Source: Cyrtodaria siliqua (Eukaryota; Mollusca; Bivalvia; Adapedonta; Hiatellidae). Taken from it: 64,000 nt of DNA. The stretch covers positions 1 to 64,000 of the forward strand of contig JAWPHD010001430.1 in the NCBI GenBank assembly GCA_037043455.1. Direction: 5' to 3'. Each line of letters begins with the position of its first letter. Position 1 is the stretch's first letter. The notes beneath the pieces were generated by a model. It saw only the letters and a program-made list of their open reading frames with translations. It was not told the origin of the DNA and did not search any database. The position numbers and the translations under genes were made by a program. Shown piece after piece: positions 1 to 12,897 of this stretch.

Positions 1-259
1 TGGGTAAAGACAAAAGTCGCGTGCCCGCCAACATCCGGTATGCAGAAAAACGTTAGTAACTGGCAACGTCAACGCACAACATGTCTCTGATACGCAGTCT
101 CAGCCTCGGTTCTGATAAAAACACTTATATCTCAGGTTGGAATTCCCTATCTTCACCGGATACCCATTAAAGATTCTTATAGTCCATATTCCAGAAGGGA
201 AGGTTACCGTATAATCCCTAATAAACGCCCCTCCTCTAATAAATGCCCACCTCAACCAT

Positions 260-1260
260 TTTTTCAGAAATAATTTTTAAAACTTACCAAAAGATGCAAG
301 TTAATCTGTTTCATTCACAGTGGAACACACAAAGTTACTAGATAACTTAAAATCCAATGCATTAACCCTTAACCCGCTACATATATATATACAAGAAAAC
401 AGTAAAACAAAGTATCACAAGCCGGTCAGAACAGTTACAGTAAGGGGAATGAATATGATAAAAATAAACAAACGGTGTGTAGATGTTAGAATTTTTTTAT
501 TTGTAATTGTCAACAATAAAAACACCTTTATCATTACGTGGTCTGAATATTAAGTTTCATACCCCATCCAACCCCTTCTCCAAGAAGCGATACGGGGTTG
601 CCTGGGGTATGAAATGAAACCCTAATTTCGGCTTAAAAAGTTTGCATATTGTAAAATTAAAACATTTACCGGTAGTAAGTAATTTTAAACAATCTATCAC
701 ATTTTTTCAATAAAAAAATATTTTTAAACATGTTTTATTGTTGAAATATCTGTTATAAAATTCTGCTAATATTAAGCTTTCCCATCGCTTAATGGAATTA
801 AGGCGGGACCACGTAATGTCATGAAAGATTTGAGCACTAGATAAACTAGCCATCATGAGAAAAAATGAACATTTTAATTTTTGCATCTGTGTTGTATAAT
901 GTTATAATATGACTATGATAGACATATGAAATAGTATGTGTAATGGATCACTAAATAGAATGTTGTTTCATGATTAGAATGTGAGGAATTGGGAAAATAT
1001 CATGGTTAGAATATGAAGAATTGGTAAAGTATCATAGTTATAAACAAAAAGACAACTTAAAGACATGTTCTATAGTTTTTTCTGCATAAGAGATTTTCTT
1101 TAAATATTTTGTACAGTAAGTCTGTTATATATATAGACAGAAAATGTAAAAATAATGGTAGGTCACCATAATTGTTAAAATTTTAAAAAATAATGTGTAA
1201 TGCCACCATCATGTCAATCTGTCCAAAAAGTTGAACAAGTCCAAGCTAAAACCTCAGTCA
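260..1260. other. AT-rich stretch without recognisable gene
   Basis: Open frames here are at most 77 codons, with no family motif and no coding-like composition. I see only AT-rich intergenic sequence. Confidence 0.6.
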
Positions 1261-1620
1261 TACTGAGTTGCGATCGCTCGCGATTTACCCCAGTCGCAGA
1301 CCGGGATAATCGCGAGAAGGTCGGGGTCAATCACAGACGTTGCAGTCACACTCCGAGCACTGAAAAGACTGCAAGCCGTGCTGACATATAACAGATGACT
1401 GTAGCAATCGTGGGTGTGGTCCCAACGATTTTAGACATATCATACTATTGCTTTCGAATTGTCGTACGACTACCTGCAATCACTTGCAGAATTTTGCAGC
1501 CAGCAGCACGACTACTTGTGACTGTAGTGCGAGTGATCGGAAATAGATGCGAGTATTCCCAGCCTTGTTGCAATCGGTTGTGTGATCGGTCGTTTTATTT
1601 GGAGGTGTGGCCTGGTGTGA
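1261..1620. repeat. Dispersed GC-richer repeat with recurrent GCGATCG/CGACT words
   Basis: The block is rich in words such as TGCGATCGC, GTCGCAG, CACGACTAC and TGCAATCG, unlike the AT-rich flanks. The same vocabulary recurs at 3750-4150, suggesting two diverged copies of one dispersed family. The two short open frames are not convincing genes. Confidence 0.4.
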
Positions 1621-2309
1621 ACATTTAATTTAGGAGTCTCTGAGGAATTACAGAAAATATTATTTGCTATTCAAATACATAAAACAACTTGTCATTTGTG
1701 TCTTAGCCCTAGTATTATAATACTCAACCATATCAGGATGCAACCAAAGAACGGAACAGAAATATCTCCTGCGTTCAACTGTTTAGTTGTCTCAATTGCA
1801 CGTTCTTACGTCGAATGCCGTTGTAATGAGAAGTGAATACATATTGGAGATAAATATTTTTAAAGTGACGATATATGATAGCTAAAATCCGCATAAATAT
1901 GGGTATACATACGGGAGAGAAATAAAGTGATTAGGAAGATAAATGATAATTTAATTCTACAAAAATAAACTTTGAATGCATACAGTTATTTACAGGTACA
2001 TAGTTTCCGAACCAATGTAAGTACCAGTATAAAACAAACCACCAAATTTCTTTCCCATAAAGAGTCGGTTGGTCGTAGCGGGGGTCGAACCCACAAAGCC
2101 ATTCTCCATCAGACTGGGTTCCAACTTATAAAACATACCAATACTTCATAAAGATTTATAAATTTCAATGCACAAATGACCAATAAGTCCGAATTTAGTC
2201 CGGGTCCGACCCTAGGTTCTAAGACCAGACACCTTGATAGTTCGGGTCCCGGCTAACCATGACCGTGTGGTTAAGGTTCGAACCTCAGGCCACTTTCAAT
2301 AAAAAGGTT
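1621..2309. other. Non-coding stretch with a tRNA-like B-box remnant
   Basis: No gene is visible. On the minus strand at about 2074-2092 the sequence reads GTGGGTTCGACCCCCGCTA, which fits the Pol III B-box consensus (GGTTCGANNCC), so a decayed tRNA-derived SINE tail may lie here. No matching A box was found. Confidence 0.35.
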
Positions 2310-3110
2310 TGCTTTTCAGCTTTTCTAAGAACGTCTGCAACCCGTGCTAACATATAACCTTGACCTATAAGTCGGAACCCAGTCTGGATCTCACCCCAGG
2401 GGTCTAAGCTACGAGTACATATACAACAACCCCCTTAGCAACACCCACTTGGTTGCTATGGACAGATAATCAAATAGTCCTATACTTAAAGTTAGTGTGG
2501 TCACTTTTCAATCGTTCTAAGAGTTTATGCAACCCGTGCTGACATAATTTATTACATTGACATATAAGTTCGAACCCAGTCTGGTTCTCACCCCTGGGGT
2601 CTAAGCTTCCTGTACATATAAAACAACCCTCTTAGCAACACCTCCTCGGTTGCTAGGGGCAGATAATCAAGGCTGGTACTTTAATTTTAGGATACTTCGT
2701 TATTTTTCAATCACTCTAACAGCTTCTGCAAGCCGTGCTGACATATAACATTGACCTATAAGTTGGAACCCAGTCTGCATCACACCCCAGGGGTCTAAGC
2801 TACGAGTACATATACAACAACCCCCTTAGTAGCACCCCCTCGGTTGCTAGGGGCAGATAATCAAATAGTCCTATACTTTAAAATAGGATAATTAGTTACT
2901 TTTCAATCGTTCTAAGAGCTTATTTAACCCGTGCTGACATATAAGTCAGATCCCAGTCCGGATCTCATCCCTGGGGTCAAAGCTACGAGTACATATAAAA
3001 CAACCCCCCTTAGCAACACCCCCCCCACCCCACTCACCCCTTCGGTTGCTGGGGGCCCGGCAGATAATCAAAGTTAGGATACTTCGTTATTTTCAATTAT
3101 TTTCACACCT
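2310..3110. repeat. Tandem array, ~196-bp unit, about four copies
   Basis: The landmark CCGTGCTGACATATAA (with variants) starts near 2337, 2531, 2727 and 2924, giving spacings of about 194-197 bp. Each unit also carries ACCCAGTCTGGATCTCACCCC, CTAAGCTACGAGTACATATA, a C-rich patch and CAGATAATCAA. A single diverged landmark occurs at about 1371. It is satellite-like, with no coding potential. Confidence 0.8.
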
Positions 3111-3749
3111 ACCATTCTAACGGTCATTATGGACACTCTAGTGTATATATAATATACATGTATATGGAGAGAACTCCCTTGCGGTCCTGTTCAGTTGAAG
3201 TTCGAACCTCTAGGTTGTGGGGTAACGTGGGGTATGATACCACGGAGAAAATGCGGGAGAGGCTGTTTAGTTCGGCGATTTTTATAATCCCGAAGTTCAG
3301 GAAATTGTTCATAAAATGCGAGGTAGAAGCAGATATATGAGTGCTGCTAAAACCGGGGCCTCAAAGCCAGGGTGTCGGAAAAACAGACACAATAAACCGA
3401 GTCTGCAATCTTGCGGGTGTTTTTTTGTTCTCTGATTTCAGCTGATCTTCAGATACACACATATCACTCCACCTCCTGGGTGACCTGCCTGTGGCTCTTC
3501 GGTTCCTAATAATATTTATTAAATATATAAAATCAAGTCGAAATATTTTTTCTCCTTTATGTATACAGAGAATAAACGTTTCATACATGTATTATGTTAA
3601 TTGCAACTTGACATTTAACGAAAGACTGTTTTAATATTTCATGAAATGCTATTTTCTAAGGTTATAGTTGATTTGTATTTTTAATTAAGTTAGTACACTG
3701 ACTATTTTAATAAACAAATAATAATTACAATATAAATATATATTTAAAT
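3111..3749. other. No recognisable feature
   Basis: Only short open frames (60-75 codons) on both strands overlap one another, with no recognisable motif. Confidence 0.5.
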
Positions 3750-4150
3750 TCTGCAACTGGCCTGCTGATCGCAAAGAGGTCATGATATTTCACTACTTCT
3801 CGTGCCACATGTCGTGAACGTGCACAAGCTATTGCACGAACAATCGCACGGAGTTGCAACAGGTCGTGCAATCGGTAGCAGCTGGTCGTGCGAGGGGGCG
3901 GAGACCAAAAAGTCTTGTGATCGTACATGACAGCATGCAACAGGTCGTGCAACAAGTAGCACGACTGCTTGCGATCACTTAGGTCGCAACAAGGTTTTTG
4001 TGCATGTTCAAAAACCTTGCTGCGACCGATTTTGGTTGTACGACTATCTGCGATCGCCTGCGACTGCATACGGCTTACTGCACGATTTTCTGCGATCTCT
4101 TGCGATTTTCTTCATTTTCTTGATCGCAAGAAGTCGTAAGGCCAATGTGA
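3750..4150. repeat. Dispersed repeat with strong internal hairpin
   Basis: This is a second block of the GCGATCG/CGACTGC vocabulary seen at 1261-1620. It contains a hairpin with 17-bp arms at 3983-3999 and 4010-4026 (GTCGCAACAAGGTTTTT against its complement, one mismatch, 10-nt loop). The 114-codon minus-strand frame over it is a by-product of the repeat. Confidence 0.5.
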
Positions 4151-4548
4151 CTGGCACTTAAATAAGACATTTTTGAAGTCTAATAATTTATTCATTGGTC
4201 ACAATTCTGCTAAAATTGTATTAAAGTAAAGAACATTTAATTATAATAACATTAAAATCTCATCTTTATGTAAAATCTATATTTTTTTACAAAATCTGTT
4301 GAGACCATTACCACAATTTATGCACAAATTAGTCGATAATGATACAATTTCCTTTTTTTTTTGTATGTTCCCAATAGAGAATTTGTTGAAACTTTCTAAG
4401 CACATAGTTTAACATATATAAAAACAAAATGTGCAATAAAAATGTTAGGTCCCATGCTTGTGTTTAGAACAATTTTTTGAGACCCTACCCCTATGCTAAA
4501 AGGCCAAGTTTTGTATGAAATTATATAGAAATGGTATATTTTCCTTTT
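4150..4548. other. AT-rich, no recognisable feature
   Basis: No open frame or repeat stands out. Confidence 0.5.
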
Positions 4549-4549
4549 T

Positions 4550-5420
4550 AGCTCGACTATTCGAAGAATAAGAGAGCTTATGTAATCACCCCGGGTCGGC
4601 GTCGGCGTCCCACATCAAGGTTTGCCTGTAAGCTGTGTTTACAAGTCTATATCTCTTACATTTCTTATCCTAGCACAACCATGGAACCCAAATTATGATG
4701 GCCCATAAAATGTGTCCCATTTCACATCAAATTTTGCGTGTAAGCTGTGTTTACAAGTTTATATCTCTAACAATTCTTACCCTAGCACAACCAAATTTGG
4801 CCATTAGCTTCCTTATAGCCTTATCTTAAGTGCTGCTTAAGTAATTTTGGTTCCTGTAACCCCTGGGCTCCCATGGAACCCAAATTCTGATAGCCTTTAA
4901 AATGTGTCTGTTTCATATCAAATTTGCGTTAAAGCTGTGTTTACAGTCTCATATCTCTTTCATTTCTTGTCCTAGCTGAACTAAATTTTGGAATTGGTTT
5001 CCTTATAGTATGTTGTAAAGGGTTGGATAAGTAATTTTGTCTTCTGCAAATTCTGGGCTCCCATGGAACCCAAATTGTGATGGCCCATAAAATGTGCAAT
5101 AAAGGCAGATCTAGCATGCATATATCTATAATTTTGGTTTGGGATTTCTTATAGCATTATGCACCTTATTCATACTTCATCGAAATTGGGCATGGGCTCC
5201 CTCCTCCCCACACCCCCACACCCCACCCTGCCCCCACTCCCACCCGCCTCATTCCCACCCACCTCCACTTTTTTTCTTTCTTTTTTTTTTTTACATATTT
5301 CCGAGTTGTTTTAGTCAATTCTTACACATATATGTTGCCCCCTCCCCCGCCTCCCACAGAATGCTATATTTTTCCTATTTTATGTATGTTTCTAATAATA
5401 GGCATTTATATAAATAAAGA
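4550..5420 (+). mobile_element. Truncated satellite-bearing element (same family as 36955-39155)
   Basis: It begins after a T tract with AGCTCGACTATTCGAAGAAT and continues CACCCCGGGTCGGCGTCGGC. Two or three internal units of up to ~190 bp follow (landmark GTAAGCTGTGTTTACA at ~4630, 4740 and 4930), then one C-rich/T-rich unit at 5190-5350 (ACATATTTC...ACACATATATGTTG). The paired 3' end seen at 39100-39155 is absent, so this copy is truncated. Architecture fits non-autonomous pearl/Helentron-like bivalve elements. Confidence 0.6.
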
Positions 5421-6620
5421 CAATAAAAAAAACAATAAGAATTTAATTTTTTTTTTTTAAAAAAACAATTAAAAAAGAAAGAAAAAAAACTAGACATCAA
5501 GAGCAACATTCCTGTAAATTTGTAGGAAAATCCATCCAATAGTTTTAGAAGAGAAGTCGACCAAATTGCTGCACATGAAAAACTAAAGAAAATGCCTTTA
5601 ATAATGATAATATAATAGCAATTGGATTGAAAGATTAGTGTCTGTGAAGGTAATCTCAGTTTTTAGCAATGTAAGTTTACATTAGAAGAAATGGTTTAAT
5701 GTTAGATGTTAGATGTTTTCTATTATCGAAATCTGATCAGTAGTTCATGAGAATATGAGAATAAGTAGCAGTGAAGCAGACCTATTCAAACTCTTTAGAA
5801 GATGCTTCAGTTAAAAGTTTCATCAATTTTTTTTTAATGATTGAAGAGGTGTTGCTTATTTAAAATTAGACAGCACCAAAAAGAGATACATATATAGCTG
5901 TACACACAAACAGTTAGTAATATTCAAACACAATTTCCTTTATATTATTCTTATAATTAATATTAATTATTGAACAGATGCAAGTTATGTAGAAAAACTA
6001 ACGGGGCGCCGCGAGCTTTTAAAAAATCAAGATTGCCATTTGTCCCTTTAATAAAGTTTAACATCAATCAATAATCAGTGACAATACCGATTTGGAATCA
6101 ACTGTATTCGTATGCTGAGAACAGATTTATAGACTGTATCCCTGAAATTTACATCTAATTCTTGTAGTAAAAACCAGTTAGAACCAGTTTTGTATGAATT
6201 TGCAGATCATAATTTGTAGACTGTATCCCTAAAATTGATACATAATTGAAGTAGCAGAAGACCCATAAAATGCCTGTATATCAATTTGACTGCATCCGGT
6301 ATTCTTACTAAAATACAGTTGTTTTATGAACAGTAAAATGATGTTGATACACAGTCCAACACCATAGCAGCTTTCTGAGTCTGGGATAAATATAGCCAGA
6401 GCCTTGAATTAAGACCATTCCATTTATGTGACATTTATGTTACTCGCAAGCTGATCTGGGTTTACAATGGATGCAAAGGCTATTATAGTCGTGCTTAGTA
6501 GGTTAAGGGTTAATTGATTGATTGACATGCAACTTTGGTTTTCTTCGTAAAGAAAATCATTAAATAATGTCGGATTTAAAAAAGTTAAATTATGTAGTTT
6601 TGGTCTCAAATATTAATGTT
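5421..6620. other. AT-rich stretch without recognisable gene
   Basis: A-rich and T-rich runs at 5440-5490, then AT-rich unique-looking sequence. A 61-codon minus frame at 6424-6609 has no recognisable motif. Confidence 0.5.
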
Positions 6621-6656
6621 ATGCCCCCCGGGGCATTTATTAGGGCTTATACGGTA

Positions 6657-6971
6657 GTATGACTCCAGTATCAACATTAAGATGTTGCCAACTTGGTTTG
6701 ATTACCACCATGACATTAAAATGTTAACATTGTTTTCGAATGTTTGTCAAATTGTTAACCTCTCAAGGTTATATCTGAAGAGAAAAAGCAGATCACTGAA
6801 ATAGGCTTGTCATACTTTTGAGGACACTGACCTAATTTAAAAAGAACATATACATGTATTTGACCTTGATTTTATTTTTGATGACCTTGAAATCAGACCG
6901 TTAAGGTCAAAGGATGATCGGAAGTGTGGAAGAAGAGTAGAATTTAGCGGGGGGGAGGGGGGCGGGGGTGT

Positions 6972-7002
<31 letters not shown>

Positions 7003-7430
7003 GGGGGGGGGAATGAAATGGAATGCATAGTGTTTTACATGGTGTTGACATATGTAAGATGAAATTGGGATAGTGAACTTATGTGAGATGTTTCCCATCA
7101 GATATGCCATGGTCATGGAAGGAACCCATATGGTGCAGATGTGCAGATCTAAAGGTTATACTGCTATCATAATGAATTGCCAGGTTATTCTCTGGACAAC
7201 AATATAATTAATTTTCCTCTCTATATAACCTGGACAGAAACCATGATTTCTTGACATTCTATTCCCTCAATGATATGTTGCTTCATTGGGGAGGAAGTAA
7301 AGAAATCTATATATCAACACCTGAAGTGTCTGTGTTGTGAATTCATTTAGCGATTTATGTATACAATCCTGAATAATGAGATACAGATATTTTACTGCAT
7401 ACTTTCGGTGATATTTTTTTATTTATTTTT
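6657..7430. other. Non-coding; contains a GT/poly-G tract
   Basis: A (GT)n run followed by about 25 consecutive G lies at 6967-7011 and produces spurious proline-rich minus-strand frames. Nothing else is recognisable. Confidence 0.6.
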
Positions 7431-7431
7431 T

Positions 7432-10400
7432 AGCTCTACTGGCCAAGGGCCAGCAGAGCTTATGGGATCGTGTGTTGTCCGTCTTCCGTCCGTCCTCCGT
7501 CCGTCGTTCGTCCGTCCGTCGTCCGTTAACTTTTCTTCAAACGACTTCTCCTCAGAAACCCCTTGGCTAATTTTAACCAAACTTCACATGGATGATCCTT
7601 AGATGAATGCTTTTTAGATTTGTTAAAATTAGGTCAGTGCTACATCCAAAATGGCTGCCATTACCATATATGGTCGAAACCTTAAAAAATCTTCTTCTCC
7701 AGAACCGCTGGACAGATTTCAACAGTTTTTCTTTTAAAGTGATCGCCAACGTCTAGACTATCAGGTTTGTTCAAATAAAGTCCCCGGGGTCAAAAATGGC
7801 CATGCCCTGGCGGTCCAAAGTTTGTATATTGACATTTTGCATGTTTTTCATATAGACATATAGGATAAAACTTTAAAAAAATCTTCTTCTCTGAAACCAC
7901 AAGGCACAGAGCTCTCATGTATTACATGTAGCATCAGCTTAAGGTCCTCTACTAAGTTTTTTCAAATGGTGACCCTGGGGTCAAATTTGTCCCTTCCCCG
8001 GGGGTCACAGTTTTACATAGACATATATAGGGAAAAACTTTAAAAATCTTCTTCTCTGAAACTACAACAGCCAGAGGTTTGATATTTTGCATTTACTATA
8101 AGCTTATGGTCTTTTACCAAGTTTGTTCAAATGGAGACCCTCGGGTCACATTTGGCCCCGCCCCAAGGGTCACATGTTTTACATAGACATGTATAGGGAA
8201 AAACTTAAAAAATCTTCTTCTCTGAAACTGCAAGAGCCAGAGGTTTAATATTATGCATTTGCTATAAGCTTGTGGTCCTCTACCAAGTTTGTTCAAATGG
8301 TGACCCAGGGGTCACATTTGGCCCCATCCCGGGGGTCACAGTTTTACATAGGTTTGTATAGGGAAAAACTGAAAAAAATCTTCATCCTGGAACCACATGG
8401 CACAGAGCTCTCATGTATTACATGTAGCATCAGCTTATGGTCCTCTACTAAGTTTGTTCAAATGGTGACCCTGGGGTCAAATTTGTCCCCGCCCCGAGGG
8501 TCACAGTTTTACATAGACTTATATAGGATTTTTAGCTCTACTGGCCAAGGGCCAGCAGAGCTTATGGGATGGTGTGTTGTCCGTCTTCCGTCGTCCGTCG
8601 TCCGTCCGTCGTCCGTCGTCCGTCCGTTAACTTTTCTTCAAATGACTTCTCCTCAGAAACCGCTTGGCTAATTTTGACCAAACTTCACATGGATGATCCT
8701 TAGATGAATGCTTTTTAGATTTGTTAAAATTAGGTCAGTGCTACATCCAAGATGGCTGCCATTACCATATATGGTCAAAACCTTAAAAAATCTTCTTCTC
8801 CAGAACCGCTGGACAGATTTCAACAGTTTTTCTTTTAAAATGATCGCCAACGCCTAGACTATCAAGTTTGTTCAAATAAAGTCCCCGGGGTCAAAAATGC
8901 CCGTGCCCCGGGGGTCCAAAGTTTGTATATTGAGGTTTTGCATGTTTTTCATATAGACATATAGGAAAAAACTTTAAAAAATCTTCTTCTTTGAAACCAC
9001 AAGGCGCAGAGCTCTCATGTATTACATGTAGCATCAGCTTATGGTCCTCTGCTAAGTTTTTTCAAATGGTGACCCTGGGGTCAAATTTGTCCCCGCCCCG
9101 GGGGTCACAATTTTACATAGACTTATATAGGATTTTTAAAAAAAAAAATCTTCTTCTCGGAAACTACAACAGCCGGAGGTTTGATATTTTGCATTTACTA
9201 TAAGCTTATGGTCCTTTACCAAGTTTGTTCAAATGGTGACCCTCTGGTCACATTTGGCCCCGCCCCAAGGGTTACATGTTTTACATAGACATGTATAGGG
9301 AAAAACTTAAAAAATCTTCTTCTCTGAAACTGCAAGAGCCAGAGGTTTAATATTTTGCATTTGCCATAAGCTTGTGGTCCTCTACCAAGTTTGTTCAAAT
9401 GGTGACCCAGGGGTCACATTTGGCCCCACCCCGGGGGTCACAGTTTTACATAGGCTTGTTTAGGCAAAAATGAAAAAAAATCTTCTTCTCTGGAACCACA
9501 TGGCACAGAGCTCTCATGTATTACATGTAGCATCAGCTTATGGTCCTCTACTAAGTTTGTTCAAATGCTGACCCTGGGGTCAAATTTGTCCCCGCCCCAA
9601 GGGTCACAGTTTTACATAGACTTATATAGAATCTTTTTTTTTTAAAAATCTTCTTCTCGGAAACTAAAAGAGCCAGAGGTTTGATATTAAACATTTATTA
9701 TAAGCTTATGGTCCTTTACCAAGTTTGTTCAAATGGTGACCCTGGTGTCACATCTTGCCCCGCCCCGGGGTCACAGTTTTACATAAATGCTTGTATAGGG
9801 AAAAACTGAAAAAAATCTTCTTCTCTGGAACTGCAACAGCTTAAGGTTTAATATCTTGCATTTGCTATAAGCTTATGGTCCTTTACCAAGTTTGTTCAAA
9901 TTGTGACCCTTGGGTCACATTTGACCACGCCTCAAGGGTCACATGTTTTACATAGACATGTATAGGGAAAAACTTAAAAAATCTTCTTTTCTGAAACTGC
10001 AAGAGCCAGAGGTTTAATATTTTGCATTTGCTATAAGCTTATGGTCTTCTACCAAGTTTGTTCAAATGGTGACCTATTGGTCATATTTGGCCCCACCCTG
10101 GGGGTCAGTTTTACTTAGGCTTGTATAGGAAAAAGCTTTTTTTTTTTTTTTTTAGTTTTGAATTTGATTTATTTTTTATTTAATTTTTCAATTGCAATTT
10201 TTTTTATTTTTATTTTTTTAATTGTTTAATTTTTTTTTTTTTTTTTTATTTTTTTTTTTTTTTTATTTGAATTTTTTTTTTTTTATAAATATTTTCATTA
10301 TCTTTTTAATTACTTGACACTTACTTTAAAATTTCTTGTTGGCGCTACTCATCCTAAATGCCTTGTTGAATTTCGACAAAACTTGGCAGGAAGCATCGGT

Positions 10401-11990
10401 AAGATGTCTAGTTGTGCATATCACGCTTTTGTTCCAGTTCGCTGATTTTTGACGGAGTAATGGCCCTTTGACATTTTTATTTTAAATTTCTTGTCGGCGC
10501 TACTCCTTAAACGGCTGGTTGGATTTCTACGAAATTTGGCAGTAAGCTTCAGAATGATGTCTAGTTGTGCCAAGCGCGGTATATGAATGAAATCTTGGAC
10601 AATTTCGAAAACTAGCTAGATCTTGTTAGTAATAACAGAGTTATGGCCCTTGATTTGTTGAAAAATGCTATATTGTATTTTTCTTTGTTAAATCTATAGG
10701 AGAAGAGAGCTATATCTAGCTATTTCTATCTAAATCTATAAGAGCTGTTTTAGCCAGTAGAGCGTCCACAGGCCCTCTTGGGCCTCTTGTTTTTTTAAAA
10801 ATCTTCTTCTCTGAAACTACAAGAGCCAGAGGTTTGCTATTTTACATTTATTATAAGCTTATGGTCCTTTACCAAGTTTGTTCAAATGGTGACCCTGGGG
10901 TCACATTTGGCCCCGCCCCAAGGGTCACATGTTTTACATAGACATGTATAGGGAAAAACTTAAAAAATCTTCTTCTCTGAAACTGCAAGAGCCAGAGGTT
11001 TAATATTTTGCTGTTGCTATAAGCTTATGGTCCTTTACCATTTTTATTCAAATGGTGACCCCAGATTTGGCCCCGCCCCAAGGGTCACATGTTTTACATA
11101 GATATGTATAGGGAAAAACTGAAAAAAATCTTCTTCTCTGGAACTGCAAGAGCCAGAGGTTTAATATTTTGCATTTACTATAAGCTTATGGTCCTTTACC
11201 AAGTTTGTTCAAATGGTGACCCTCGGGTCACATTTGACCCCACCCCAAGGGTCACATGTTTTACATAGACATGTATAGGGAAAAACTTAAAAAATCTTCT
11301 TCTCTGAAATTGCAAGAGCCAGAGGTTTAATATTTTGCATTTGCTATAAGCTTATGGTCTTCTACCAAGTTTGGTCAAATGGTGACCCATTGGTCACATT
11401 TGGCACCACCCTGGGGGTCACAGTTTTACTTAGTCTTGTAAAGGCAAAAACTGAAAAAAATCTTCTTCTCTTTTTTTTTTTTTTTTTTTAATTTGTTTAA
11501 TTTATTTTTTAATTTATTTTTTATTTTTTTGTTCCTTTTTTTTTATTTTTTTTTTTTTTTATTTTTTTTATTTTTTTTTTTATTTTTTTTTTTATGTTTT
11601 TTTGATTTGATGTTGATTTTTTTTTTTTGATTTTTTTTTTTTTTTATGTTTTTTTTTTTTTTTTTAATGTTTTTTTTTAAATATATATATATTTTTTTTT
11701 TTTTTAGCTCTATGTTGGACCAGTCGGACCAGTAACAGAGGAGTTATGGCTCTTGATTTAGTTAAACATGCTATATTTTGCCTCGTGAATACGGTAGAGC
11801 CTTCATTTTTCATCTGATCTTTACCAAACTTTATTAGATTCTTTAGTTATGGCCCTTGATTTAGTTAAAAAGCTGTTTTTTGCCCGAAACTGTCAAAAAA
11901 ACGTAAATGGCAGTCACTCACTTCATTGATGTTATAAGAGCGAGCCGTGTTAGCCAGTAGAGCGTCCACAGGCCCTCTTGGGCCTCTTGT
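7432..11990 (+). mobile_element. Outer pearl/Helentron-like element with ~165-bp array (interrupted)
   Basis: The 5' end AGCTCTACTGGCCAAGGGCC follows a T tract; the 3' end near 11990 reads AGCCAGTAGAGCGTCC then GGCCCTCTTGGGCCTCTTG before another T tract. Inside are (GTCC)n-like runs, then repeated units with spacing of about 164-166 bp (AAGTTTGTTCAAATGG near 7954, 8119, 8285, 8449) and T-rich stretches. A second complete copy (8534-10790) interrupts it. Bivalve pearl elements and non-autonomous Helentrons are known for T-tract insertion and internal satellite arrays; assignment here is by that resemblance. No protein is encoded. Confidence 0.6.
8534..10790 (+). mobile_element. Inner pearl/Helentron-like element nested in the outer copy
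   Basis: It starts AGCTCTACTGGCCAAGGGCC at 8534 and ends GGCCCTCTTGGGCCTCTTG at about 10790, the same termini as the outer copy. The outer unit is split within its T/A-rich link (TATATAGGATTTTT before, TTTTTTAAAAATCTTCTTCT after), the site type expected for T-tract insertion. It carries the same ~165-bp unit, a long T-rich tract (10130-10290), and ends with GTTTTAGCCAGTAGAGCGTCC. Confidence 0.6.
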
Positions 11991-12299
11991 TTTTCTGTTG
12001 CAAGCAATTATGCGGATTTATAGCTGCAGATTAGAACTGTACAGACTTCATCATGGTGCCTTCAACAATGTGCCTAATGTTGTTGCCTTTTTATTGAGTT
12101 AATTAAACATATTTTCGTGTTACAGCATGATACTATATAATATAAATAATTAAAGGATTAGAACTCTGAATCTTATGGTTATCCTTGAATTAATTAGAAT
12201 CTAAATTGTTTATGTTCACATGGTTACTATTTAATTATAGTTTGCATTAAAGCAACACCAGTATTATCATTTTATTATCTAAAAATTCTAATATTTTAT

Positions 12300-12560
12300 A
12301 TACCCCTGACTTCACAAAGTGTCGCATAACAGTATGTCACGTCGCCTAACATGTCACGTAACACATTTTTATTACTTAAATTTCTGGAAACAGTTTTAAA
12401 TGGATTGTTCCCAAACTACATATACACATAACAACTGATGACCTTATGTCCCTCTACATCATACATTGTCAATTTGCCTAATTTATTACAGAATTATGGC
12501 CCTTTGATTGACTTAGAATTTTTCACTCTTATATTGTATAATGAACTTTATCACATAACA
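12300..12560 (+). repeat. Partial copy of the CTTTCACAAAGTGAAG dispersed family
   Basis: The order of motifs (ACTTCACAAAGTG, GTAACACATTTTTA, CTTATGTCCCTCTACATCA, TTACAGAATTATGG) is the same as at 12898-13637 and 34798-35290. Confidence 0.6.
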
Positions 12561-12698
12561 TGCGGTGTGGGAGTGTAATAACACCATTCAATATTTTCGA
12601 TATTCCACTAGTGGTATAACATAACGTTAATGACGTCATTGACGTCACGTTAATTTACGTTTTCTGACGTAATGTGACTTTATGAAAAAGTTATGTGA

Positions 12699-12858
12699 TA
12701 AATAGAATCTAACATTCGTTTTCATTCATTATTGAATTTATTAAACTCGTTACCAAAAATGATATAATGCTCGGCAAGAACTTCGCATTAGATCATTTTG
12801 CCAACTCGTTTAATAAATTCAATAATGAATGAGAACTCATGTAAGATTCTCTATTTAT
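12699..12858. repeat. Palindrome with ~70-bp arms
   Basis: Left arm ATAAATAGAATCTAACATTC... and the reverse complement of the right arm match over about 70 bp, sharing TCATTCATTATTGAATTTAT and a core near ATGATATAATGC. The centre is near 12779. It is probably a foldback MITE remnant. CRE-like TGACGTCA words lie just upstream (12630-12670). Confidence 0.65.
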
Positions 12859-12897
12859 GTGGCTTTCACTTCAAAAGTTTCCATGGATTGTATTATA

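Larger units (their letters stand above)
207..6654. mobile_element. Candidate 6.4-kb TIR element flanked by TA (uncertain)
   Basis: The left end reads CCGTATAATCCCTAATAAA from 207 and the right end, reverse complemented from 6654, reads CCGTATAAGCCCTAATAAA. Both are followed by GCCCC-type sequence and preceded by TA (205-206, 6655-6656). TA duplication is typical of Tc1/mariner-like elements. No transposase is visible inside, and the interior holds other repeats, so this could be a non-autonomous composite or two unrelated solo ends that happen to face each other. Confidence 0.35.

Noticed and set aside
6967..7011. Poly-G run as a G-quadruplex regulatory site
   Set aside because: A long homopolymer next to a (GT)n run with no gene nearby; simple-sequence explanation suffices.
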